DNA of 64,000 bases, taken from positions 161,471,465 to 161,535,464 of the forward strand of contig CP136068.1 in assembly GCA_032622095.1 (NCBI GenBank), written 5' to 3'. A program made the translations under genes and the position numbers. The stretch comes from Siphonodentalium dalli (lineage: Eukaryota; Mollusca; Scaphopoda; Gadilida; Siphonodentaliidae). The notes beneath the pieces are model-generated. The model saw nothing but the letters and a program-made list of their open reading frames with translations. It was not told where the DNA came from and did no database searches. This document shows, in pieces, positions 11,295 through 21,811 of the stretch. Every line of letters starts with the position of its first letter. Position 1 is the first letter of the stretch.

Positions 11295-12710
11295 TAAAGG
11301 ACACTAAACATAAAACTGAACAAACAATCGTGATTAACAACCTTCAGATCATGAAGCGTTATTCCGCTGACGATTTGTTCTACATATTATATAGCTAGTA
11401 GCTGTTCATTAATTTGGATATATTGCCATTTCTTGACTCCAACTCCTTCGCCGTTGTGTCACCGTTATAAATGGTCACGTAAATGTTCAATCTAAAGGAG
11501 AACCCGTCAATATGTTGAACATTATACATTTATCATTTTCTGTTAAACTTGTACCTTTGTGGCCATTTACAGTTCGAGCACGGGCTATGTTGGTAAGATA
11601 CCGGGTGCTGCAATGAACTGTATTCCTTTTGGAAACGTTTCGCCTACATTGCATCACTCCTGCTTATTGCATTGTTTAATTTTGGAAGCCAGCTCTCCAT
11701 CTGCAATCTCCTTTGATGTCGAAATATTTACGTTGTACATTGTGGTTGGTAGTGTTATCTGTTGTAGTAGTTCCGTATCGGTGAGTCAGTATCGACGATA
11801 TCATTATCTTTGTGTTATCCATGCTTAACTATTTAACGATATGGTGCACGTCAAATTCACAGAAATCCACCTGCTTGTGTATAAAAATCAATTTCTCAGC
11901 AAGTTTTTCAATTTCAAAGTTGAAATTTTCCCAAATAATTCAATGATATACATTCTGTCTGGCTATTGTCTTGAAATATTTTTGTTAAACTGTATTTGCA
12001 TGAAAAAATAATATTTGAAACACTGCTATTACTGACCCTAGAATAGGAAATTGGGATATATGCTTCCAATCCATCATATATATCAAATGATGATATACAG
12101 CCTATATCACTGGGACCTTTACATACTGGTAAAACACAAAACGTAGAAGAATTCACAATTTATGAGACATAGTGTTCATAAATATATCCAAAGTCCACCA
12201 TTGTAACTTGAAGATAACTATTTTCAATGTATGTTGAGTCGATTTAAGACGTGTGTTTTGTATGGTATTCCCCAATTGAGACTCATGGTCAGTCACCTGA
12301 TTTATTTGTGTTTTGACCAATGCAGCCTGCCATATGTACTAAACATCAACATATGTTTTCTATTAAATCATTTTTAAAATAGTATACACTGATATGATAA
12401 TGATAATAATTTATTTTAAACTAACGACGTGTGCATGTCCAAACTGGAAAAATTCCCTATTTCGGTTGTGAAATAAAAATTAATATCGCTGAAACCAAAT
12501 TTCGTGACTTCCGGGTTGTTTGTAAATATACTGTTTATTTGAGAAAGTTCGCTAAAGAGAGTTTGTATTCACACTTTCGCACCCGAATTAGTTTACAACA
12601 TGCTTAATCACATAAGAATGTGCTTATATTGGACATTCCCAACCACAATACATTTGATCGCCATGCATTTATTTAGTTTTCTTCCTAAAAGTGAAATTAC
12701 TACGAGAAAG
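11269..12710. repeat. Tandem direct duplication, first copy (1,442 bp)
   Basis: Near-identical to 12711-14152 at an offset of exactly 1,442 bases, with about seven differences seen by eye (for example one G deleted from GGGTGC near 11605 in copy 2). The left breakpoint falls inside the right TIR of the TA-flanked element, so the duplication is younger than that insertion. No gene is recognised inside. Confidence 0.95.
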
Positions 12711-14152
12711 AGATTACATGCATGTGTATCCACCCTTAAAGGACACTAAACATAAAACTGAACAAACAATCGTGATTAACAACCTTCAGATCATGAAGCG
12801 TTATTCCGCTGACGATTTGTTCTACATATTATATAGCTAGTAGCTGTTCATTAATTTGGATATATTGCCATTTCTTGACTCCAACTCCTTCGCCGTTGTG
12901 TCACCGTTATAAATGGTCACGTAAATGTTCAATCTAAAGGAGAACCCGTCAATATGTTGAACATTATACATTTATCATTTTCTGTTAAACTTGTACCTTT
13001 GTGGCCATTTACAGTTCGAGCACGGGCTATGTTGGTAAGATACCGGTGCTGCAATGAACTGTATTCCTTTTGGAAACGTTTCGCCTACATTGCATCACTC
13101 CTGCTTATTGCATTGTTTAATTTTGGAAGCCAGCTCTCCATCTGCAATCTCCTTTGATGTCGAAATATTTACGTTGTACATTGTGGTTGGTAGTGTTATC
13201 TGTTGTAGTAGTTCCGTATCGGGGAGTCAGTATCGACGATATCATTATCTTTGTGTTATCCATGCTTAACTATTTAACGATATGGTGCACGTCAAATTCA
13301 CAGAAATCCACCTGCTTGTGTATAAAAATCTATTTCTCAGCAAGTTTTTCAATTTCAAAGTTGAAATTTTCCCAAATAATTCAATGATATACATTCTGTC
13401 TGGCTATTGTCTTGAAATATTTTTTTTAAACTGTATTTGCATGAAAAAATAATATTTGAAACACTGCTATTACTGACCCTAGAATAGGAAATTGGGTATA
13501 TATGCTTCCAATCCATCATATATATCAAATGATGATATACAGCCTATATCACTGGGACCTTTACATACTGGTAAAACACAAAACGTAGAAGAATTCACAA
13601 TTTATGAGACATAGTGTTCATAAATATATCCAAAGTCCACCATTGTAACTTGAAGATAACTATTTTCAATGTATGTTGAGTCGATTTAAGACGTGTGTTT
13701 TGTATGGTATTCCCCAATTGAGACTCATGGTCAGTCACCTGATTTATTTGTGTTTTGACCAATGCAGCCTGCCATATGTACTAAACATCAACATATGTTT
13801 TCTATTAAATCATTTTTAAAATAGTATACACTGATATGATAATGATAATAATTTATTTTAATCTAACGACGTGTGCATGTCCAAACTGGAAAAATTCCCT
13901 ATTTCGGTTGTGAAATAAAAATTAATATCGCTGAAACCAAATTTCGTGACTTCCGGGTTGTTTGTAAATATACTGTTTATTTGAGAAAGTTCGCTAAAGA
14001 GAGTTTGTATTCACACTTTCGCACCCGAATTAGTTTACAACATGCTTAATCACATAAGAATGTGTTTATATTGGACATTCCCAACCACAATACATTTGAT
14101 CGCCATGCATTTATTTAGTTTTCTTCCTAAAAGTGAAATTACTACGAGAAAG
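12711..14152. repeat. Tandem direct duplication, second copy
   Basis: Begins with a solo inner portion of the right TIR (AGATTACATGCATGTGTATC) and ends at TACGAGAAAG, the same 3' boundary as copy 1. Identity of about 99.5% suggests a very recent event, or a collapsed or split allele in the assembly. Confidence 0.95.
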
Positions 14153-14638
14153 CAATTTTCTCCATGTACCGAAAACCATCGCGTCACGTGGTCACTGTGG
14201 TGGCAGAAAAATGAGTGCAATACTAATAGATTCATAATGTGTTTACTAGCTATTATCGAAAATCCATATTTTAATTTGAGAAAACCTACAATCATTGATC
14301 ATTATCGAGACGATGTAAGACAACATCTTAGAATTATATATTGGGCAACAATCGTAAAAAGGCCAGATGCCTGATGAGGCTATTTGTTATGTCAACACGG
14401 AAGTGAAAAACAATAAAACAATTTCTGAAAGTGTCTGCGTGTCTGCATTGACAAAATGATCGCAGCAATGGAAACTATCTGGGTGAATCATGTAGGTTAT
14501 TTGTATCAAACTCATGCATGTTGACGCAAATCGTGTTGCCCATTTTTACACAAGCATGGCGCCGCGGCATCTTTCCGATTGTTTGTGCGTGAAATAACTG
14601 TTTTTACGATCCCCGTTCCTGGTGAGTTTCTTTGAGAA
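14153..14638. other. Unique stretch of block A with no recognised feature
   Basis: Follows the tandem duplication. A + frame of 110 codons (14042-14374) straddles the duplication edge and shows no known domain. Confidence 0.4.
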
Positions 14639-14639
14639 A

Positions 14640-14938
14640 AGGGGCCTCGGTGGCTCGGTCGGTTAGCGGTACAACTCCAAGCCGTCTGGCCCTCCAGCGC
14701 TGGCGATGAGGGTTCAAATTCACATGTTTCCGCCGTGAACTATGTAACTGAACTCGTCATCTGGTGGTGCTGCCAGATATTTGCCGATGACCGGTGGTTT
14801 GTCGCGCATGGTCCACGAGTTTATCAGTCATTGAAATAACGGTAGATTAGCCATAAATGTGCGGATTTCCTCCACCACTAACACTGCCAATGTCGTGATA
14901 TGGCCTTAGCTGCTTAAAGCGACATTAAACCCCTTGGG
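14640..14938 (+). mobile_element. tRNA-derived SINE
   Basis: The 5' end carries an A-box-like TGGCTCGGTCGGTTAGCG (about 14650) and a B box GGTTCAAATTC (about 14711), spaced as in an internal RNA polymerase III promoter. A conserved-looking body follows (CTGGTGGTGCTGCCAGATAT), ending near AAGCGACATTAAACCCCTT, a 3' module seen in many molluscan SINEs. No poly-A is evident. Block B lacks it. The SINE family name is not assigned. Confidence 0.75.
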
Positions 14939-15578
14939 TGCATAGTATATATAATGCCAGTTGTATGTGTGTCTAATTATGTTTCACTGTTGAGTTCTGG
15001 CGTCAACAAATGCCGTGGACAATTATCTTAACTTATGTAAACTAGATGCATCTTTAATCTGAAAGTTATAAACAACCGAATCAGACATGCATTTCTTTTA
15101 GTGGTCTTGAGAAATACCTTTATCAGAAGCACTCTACTAATAAACAGTGCTACGGCATGCTTGGTCAATGACTTTATTTTGATTTTTTTTTCATTTAGTT
15201 AATGAGTATTTGGACCCAAAACTCAGTCAATATTTTGGTAGAAGTAGCCATTTTGACAACTCTGTGATATGCGCCATGTTCGTATGTGGTTTTTACTCCG
15301 TGCCTCTGCGAACGATGATAAACTACAGAGTATTGATAAATGTACAATGAAAATAATCTTCTCCATGAACATTACACACCGACTATGTTGATAAAGTAGA
15401 TGACAACACTAACGGAAAATTAATTACTACACTGGCAATCAGGTTTAAAATTTAGTCATCAATTACTCAACACTGGTGTATGTATACTATGTGAAATAAA
15501 CAGTGAAGCACACTTGGTACAGAGCAGCCAATGTATTGAGTCCAGTATAGGTGTTCGTAGAACTGAGCGAATCATGAT

Positions 15579-15800
15579 TTATAGCTGGTAATTCCAGCGT
15601 GTTGCATTGGCAGCTTGTAGTCGGGGTTGATCTTCTAGAAATTGGAATGATATCAGAGATTTATGAACTTTGCTAACTATCTTCAATGCTTTGGCATTCT
15701 TGACCGATGTTTTTGCATACTGAAAGATCCTAGTAGGCTGTTGATCACTTACTGATGATGATTGTGTGACTGTGGATTCATAGACATCTTGATGCTTTCG
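15579..15800 (-). pseudogene. hAT relic exon 2: internally deleted transposase
   Basis: Minus strand. An acceptor (TTTTATAG) lies at 15801-15808. The exon opens with RKH, which completes the BED finger of exon 1, and runs 73 codons to a stop at 15579-15581. Near its end is LQAANATRWNYQL, a motif of hAT transposases. The stop falls where the family normally continues, and similarity resumes in frame (IMIRSVL). Several hundred residues of the catalytic core are missing between the finger and this motif. This is an internally deleted, inactive derivative. Confidence 0.65.
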
Positions 15801-16177
15801 CTATAAAATGAAAATAATAGAGTATTTTAGTAAAACACATGTATCCATCATTTAATTATTAAGGGAATAAGATTATCTCAGTAAGTCAGACACACAGCCA
15901 GGCCAATTGTAAAGGACAATGAGATAATCAACACTCTGATTGTTAATTAGAGTCATAACCTTAATTAGCCTTTGTGGCCACCAGCTTACTGGTAACACAA
16001 TGCCTCCAATATACAGTGCTAATTGGGGGATTATTGAGGCAGATATTAGTCCCCACTTAGTCATTCAGTTGCAAATTAGAAGGGACAAGAAACAATGCAT
16101 ATATCAATACCACCATATGACTGAAGTTATATGTCAATGGAATTAAACAAAACTAATACATAGAAATGGAAACTTAC

Positions 16178-16324
16178 CTTCAGATGTGTCACAAAATTGG
16201 AGGTAACTTTTTTGGAACTGGATATTGTAGTTGGGCAAAGTTTGCACTTCGCTTTCATAGGACACGATGTGTCTTTCTGCAAATTAAAATGCTGCCAGAT
16301 TTTTTGTAGACATGTTGATAGCAT
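16178..16324 (-). pseudogene. hAT relic exon 1: BED-type zinc finger
   Basis: Minus strand, 49 codons, ending at a consensus donor (CTGAAG|GTAAGT). The protein shows the BED signature: W-x-HF (IWQHFNLQKD), C-x2-C (CKLC), IS, TSN and the first zinc-binding His in THLK. The finger is cut by the intron after HLK in phase 0. The normal continuation, RKH, is supplied by the next exon, so the exon pair rebuilds the H-x4-H end of the domain. Confidence 0.75.
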
Positions 16325-16856
16325 TAGCCATGGTTGTTATGAATTTCTATCATAGCATATATACCATAACAGGTGGAGATAATGAAACATGATCATAAGA
16401 GTGATATATTATAGTGATCTATTGTCAATTATTTGAAGTTGGTTTCTCATTGTATTTATCAAAACAAGCCTTCTACCTCAAAGGTTAACCAATGCTTAAG
16501 CAAACAAACAGGAGGTGTCGACAGAATTCACCATTGAGACACAGTGGATAAAAACTCAGTGTTGTGACAACATAGTGATAGTCAGTCACCAGTCTAACGC
16601 TTTGAAATTTGGAAAAAAACATTTGAAGAAACAATTGGATGAATCATGAAAGAGAACTTTGAGAAGAAACAAGTACCTGTGATTTTGAAGTAATTGAAAT
16701 TAGACCCTAATTACAATTACAATTACATCCTAACCAATTACAATTGCAATTACATGTAATTGAGAATAAACTCAATTACATGCAATTACTTGAAAAAATG
16801 TAATTAATTACAATCAATTACAATTACAAATTACAATTACCCCATCCCTGAATTGT

Positions 16857-17070
16857 ATAGCACCATAACATCCATATGATTAGAGATATCAATTACTCAA
16901 GCCGGTGTATTTATAGCACCATAACAACTATATGAATAGAGATATAAATTACTCAACGCCGGTGTATTTATAGCACCATAACAATTATATGATTAGAGAT
17001 ATCAATTACTCAACACTGGTGTATTTATTGCATCATAACAACTATATGATTAGAGATTTCAATTAATGAT
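16857..17070. repeat. 57-bp tandem repeat, about 3.7 units
   Basis: Units start ATAGCACCATAAC at 16857, 16913 and 16970, with a variant at 17027, and contain GGTGTATTTATAG. Block B has one unit at the matching place (25898-25955), so the array expanded after the A/B duplication. Confidence 0.85.
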
Positions 17071-18210
17071 GTGTCATAATATTATAAATTAAATTATTGA
17101 AACAATCAATTCAGCATATGTGTTGGGCGCACAAATATAATTTTCTAATCCGGCTTGTCAAACTGGGATTGGTCATTTGTATCTTTAAATTATAATACGC
17201 TATTTAGAAAGATGGGATATGATAGGTCGATGAATCCATGACTTCTGCCAAGATCTACCTGCTCCACTTACTCTGCCAATAAATGCTTGTCAAAGTCATA
17301 GCGACTTCAGCACTAGTTTTATTCTTTTGCACAGATGTTGGAGAAACGCTCATTATTTCATCATTTCAGAAATAGACTGTGCTGCAACAACGAACCCTCA
17401 TCATTGTTCCATGCTGAATAAAATCCGGACCCGACATTTCTCAATTATCTAACATAAAAAAATATTTGGCCACACATAAAACCCGTATAAACGTATTAAC
17501 TACATGTAATGTATTTACTCATTTTGTTCCCTGGAACCGACCGAGATGTAAGAAAAGTGGTCTAAATTTCAAACCACCACGGTACTTTCAAAACAGCATG
17601 GTTTCATATTGCGAATATTGATTTAGTCATGCGCGTTTCTTTACAACCATATGATAGATGGGAAGTATCAATTTGTCTGTCATTGTTGAACTCCCGTGGT
17701 ATACAGAACATTGCATATCTCCGAGATTGAATTGATTTGCGTTCGTTGGGCTTTTCAAGTACATCTGAAGTATTCGTGGTTTACAATTTGTTGAGGGATT
17801 TAATCCCATTGTTAACTTTCACCTTGGGAGAATAATGGTAACCCTTGTGGAGTCGATAGACAACTGGAAATTAATAACGACACATTTGTCACGTGTGTTT
17901 CTCATAATGTTATAGTGTGATCAAATTGTTGACCCATTGTCGTCTCGCAAAACAACAACTTAAACATACATACATATCGTAACGCACGTTATGCTAGCAC
18001 AACTAATTAACTTACGGAGGTTGTAACTATACAATGCGATGCGAGAATTTGAAGTATACTTATTACATAGATAAACTGTAGTGTAGGTTCTACTCTGAAA
18101 TGTTCACTGTCCGATTTGCCACCGAATTTGTCAAAATTGTCCAACCTACAGGCGAACAAAAAAGGAAAAATACTCGCAATCAGCATCATTGTATGGCACA
18201 GGTAACGCTT

Positions 18211-18637
18211 TATGACGTGATAAAAGGTCACAAGGTGTTATCTGCTTACTGACATCATGATCCCAGTGCATGCATAAGCCCATAAGGACATTGTCGGTGC
18301 AATATTAGGCAGCTACGCACGTTTGTTGTCGCCCCAGTATAGGCAAATACGTTGTCAACATTGTTATTATGACCCCCCTCCCACCACCACAGCACGCTCC
18401 ACATAAAATTAAGTACATAATTTGGAGTATACTGGTAACATTTGCCATCCGTATGGCGAAACACGTCGCATTGGCAAGGTTATGGTAAGTGTCTTTGGAG
18501 GATAACCCCATATAAATTCAAGAACCAACCCATTACTCTACATGTATGTTCCAATTTAAACAACTGACATTTCTTTCGGCCTGGTCGATACAAAACTACA
18601 GAAGAGCCATAATACTGCGGTGTCAGACCGGTTTTCC
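18211..18637. other. Spacer without recognised feature
   Basis: Lies beyond the end of block A homology. Overlapping minus-strand frames at 18255-18511 have no recognisable domain. Confidence 0.4.
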
Positions 18638-19880
18638 GAAGACCTATTTCTACGAAGGCCCACAACTCCGAAGACCCGATTCTCCGACGGCCCACAACTC
18701 CGAAGACCCGATTCTCCGACGGCCCATAACTCCGAAGATCCGATTCTCCGAAAGCCCATAACTCCGAAGGGCCGATTCTCCGAAGACCTATATCTCCGAA
18801 GACCTATAACTCCGAAGAGCCGATTCTCCGAAGACATATAACTCCGAAGGCCCGATTCTCAGACGGCCCATAACTCCGAAGGTCCGATTCTCCGAAAGTC
18901 CGATTCTCCGAAGGTTTGTTTTATCGGGGTATTATCGTTTACTAAATAGTATACAGTCCAGTGGCGAAGCCAAGGGGTCCCAAAATTCCCACTGCGCCCA
19001 TTAAACCTCTACTTGCTATTTCAGACAATATGGGCCCCTACCAAAACATGTCCAATGTCATGTAAACGCCCGGAAATCGTTCATGGGGCATACAAATATT
19101 CCAACTTTTCCTACTGCCCCCACCTAAATGGGAATCCTCGCCCGCCACTGACTATATACCAGATACTATAACGTTACGTTGGCCCATGAGATGCCAGAGT
19201 AAAATGTACAGGGGTGAACGGGGAAGAACTTGTCGCCCCTGTGCATGTTAGGCTACTCTGACATTCTTGCAGCGTTTCGTTATAATATACCCGGTGCACA
19301 CCGGTGGCGGAGCCAGGGTTCCCATTTAGGGGTGCACATTAATTAGCATATATGGGGGATATGTGGGGATATATCATGCATATGATATGCCGAAAGCATA
19401 TCACGAAGGCCTGATTTGGGGAGCGCATATACATGGGAGGGGTCGCCCCCAATCGTTGGTCCGGGGGCTCCCCTGGGCAGGGGCACTGTGAATATTTGAA
19501 TGCCTAGGAGGGATTTCCTGACGTTTACATGACATTTGACATGTTTTTTGGGGGCGGTCTTCCCTAGGGCCCCATTGACCCCGCCACTGCACTGTACACT
19601 ATTTAAAAAGCGATAAAACATGATCTTCGGAGAATCGGACCTTCGGAGAATCGGACCTTCGGAGAATCGGCCCTTCGGAGTTATAGACCTTCGGAGTTAT
19701 GGGTGTTCGGAGTTATAGGCCTTCGGAGTTATGGGCTTTCGGAGTTATGGGTCTTCGGAGTTATGGGATTTCGGAGAATCGGGACTTCGGAGTTATGGGC
19801 TTTCGGAGAATCGGGGCGTCGGAGAATCTGACCTTCGGAGAATCGGACCTTCGGAGTTATGGGTCTTCGGAAAAACGCTA
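18620..19880. mobile_element. Foldback-like element with tandem-repeat arms
   Basis: The left arm (about 18638-18915) is an array of 15-16-base units of the type CCCGATTCTCCGAAG and CCCATAACTCCGAAG. The right arm (about 19620-19872) is the same array in reverse complement. The outer ends also pair (GGTTTTCCGAAGACC with GGTCTTCGGAAAAAC). The 705-bp centre (18916-19619) is unrelated and lacks a recognised gene. Tandem-repeat-bearing inverted arms are a property of foldback elements. Long open frames in the arms are by-products of the repetition. Confidence 0.7.
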
Positions 19881-20440
19881 CGTAACCAATACTGCATACC
19901 CACTTTTTAATCACACCAGGTGATCCATAAACCTATACATATGAACCATTTATAGAACTCTAAACTATTGATGAATAGTTTTCATTATCATAAGCTTATG
20001 ATCACAATAAAATTTATTGAAATAAAATATTGTTTAAACCAAATAGGTTAATATTGGATTATTTTATTCTGAAATTAGCAGTTAATGTGCGACATGTCCG
20101 TTATTCCGTTTTGAAGCGCGGGCCACAGTGAAAACACGTGTTAAAGAGAATACACATGGTAAGTCGTGAGCTGATTTATGTGTGGCGTTGTCCGTATATA
20201 ATGAACCTGGAAAGAAAATCTGGAGTTGTCAACATATCCTCGCGGAAATACGCACATGATCGACCTATCTATACCTATATTTGCGAGTGTCTGTCAGTCT
20301 GTGTTCTATAGAAATTCACGGGGGAAGCATCTAGATGACACCAAAGAGGTCTATCTGGGGTATATTTTTAAGAGAAAGATAGTGGTGTGGGTTATAGTTT
20401 TCTAAAGTGACGCTGTTGTTGTCAGGGGCAGACAATGGGA
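19881..20440. repeat. Diverged dispersed-repeat fragments
   Basis: About 20070-20235 matches 22380-22560 (shared CACAGTGAAAACAC-type core and AAGTCGTGAG). About 20280-20420 matches 37535-37640 (shared TCTGTGTTCTATAGAAATT). No coding sequence seen. Confidence 0.5.
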
Positions 20441-20454
20441 GGGGCAGCAAAATG

Positions 20455-21450
20455 TTTTGTCTCCGATTTCCACCAAACTTATACATAAACATCTTCATGA
20501 TATCAGGAATCTAATGGTGCAGTTTAAATATGTCAAAAGTACCCCCGTTCGAGTCAGGGGTGCACGGAAGGGGAGAGGGGTACCGAAATTGATAATAATT
20601 AATGACGCCATATTGGTGCCGTTTGGACAAGAGAATGGGAGGGGCACTAAATTTGTTAAGATTTTGATTAGTCGCCGAATACCACCAAACTTATGCATAC
20701 TCATCTTCGTGATAAGAAGAATCTTATGGTGTGGTTTAGGTATGACAAAAGTGGTGTCATTCGAGTCAGGGATGCACTTAAAGAGCGAGAGGCACTACAA
20801 TTGATAAAAATGTTTAGTGCTGATTTCCACCAATTTTATAAACGTTCTTCGTGATTCAATGAATCTAAAGACACCAAATTTGTGCCGTTTTGGTGAGAGA
20901 TGGGGGGCACTAAATTTTATAAAACATTTTAGTTGCCAATTACCACCAAACGTATACACAATCATCTGCAGGAGTCTAATTGGGTGGCTTAAAGATGTCA
21001 ATAGTGAGGCAGTTCGAGCCAATTGTGCATTGACGTGGAGAGGGACACCAACATTTATATAAGTTTTCTAGCGCCGATTTCTACCGCATTGATAAATATT
21101 ATTCTCAGTGATTCGAGGAATCTCATCATATGGTTTAAATATTTCATGTGGTGTCATTTGGGTGAGAGATGGGCCACTATATTTGATACGAATTTGTTTA
21201 GTCGCCGATTTCCTCAAATTCTGCATAGTCAACTCCATAATGATTCTAATTGTGTGATTTCAAGATATCAAAAGTGGCACCGCTTGAGTCAATGATAGGG
21301 AGGGGAGGGTCGCCACAACTGATAAAAATATGTTTAGCGCCAATTTCCACCAAATTCATACACGTTATTCTCCAATGATACGAGGAATCAGATCGCGTGT
21401 GTTAAAGTCGCCAAATTTGGTACCTATATTTGCAAATGACACATTCGCGT
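20455..21450. repeat. Satellite-like array, about 140-bp units (dimeric), array 1
   Basis: Seven related units are marked by variants of CGCCGATTTCCACCAAA at about 20462, 20672, 20820, 20932, 21073, 21202 and 21341. Several units read TAGTCGCCGA and others TAGCGCC, which suggests a dimer of about 270-280 bp, though the alternation is less regular here than at 37640-38410. Units are heavily diverged, so the array is old. Short open frames appear in several units but none is conserved across them. Confidence 0.75.
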
Positions 21451-21706
21451 CTGTCCCACTTGAGATACAATTTGTCAAGAGAGATGGCAATGTATAGACG
21501 GCCTGTTCAAAAATAGTGGTCAGTGAGCAGTCAAATATAGTTTCTTCTGTTCTAAAAGAAAGTAGCACATGACTTTTCAGGATCCCCAATATTGGCATCT
21601 GACAAACATACAAGCGCCCGATACAGAGGATTTTTTTCATTTTTAGAACAGACTCAATGCCTAAAATAAACATCTTAAATTATCGCTCTGTGTCGGGCAC
21701 ATGTAG

Positions 21707-21811
<105 letters not shown>

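Larger units (their letters stand above)
15491..16852 (-). mobile_element. hAT transposon relic with BED-finger gene
   Basis: The insertion is relative to block B: host sequence breaks at about 15490 and resumes with ATAGCACCATAAC at 16857. The right terminus, read on the minus strand, is CAGGGATGGGGTAATTGTAA, a typical hAT end, followed by subterminal ATTAC/TAATTG repeats (16690-16845). Possible 8-bp target duplications are TATGTATA (left) and ATTGTATA (right), 6 of 8 matching. The left terminus is missing or decayed. The element encodes the two exons listed next. Confidence 0.75.
10015..18210. repeat. Segmental duplication block A
   Basis: This block aligns collinearly with 24455-27005 (block B), with roughly 75-85% identity in matching parts. 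Examples are 10245-10345 with 24705-24810, 11320-11810 with 24850-25690, 15310-15480 with 25750-25900, and 17060-18205 with 25950-27000. Block A is longer because it carries a TIR element, a tandem duplication, a SINE, a BED/hAT relic and a 57-bp expansion. A third, more diverged match to its 3' part lies at about 33600-33880. Confidence 0.75.

Noticed and set aside
18556-18841. Arg/Ser/Pro-rich frames on both strands
   Set aside because: By-product of 15-16-base tandem units in the foldback arms.
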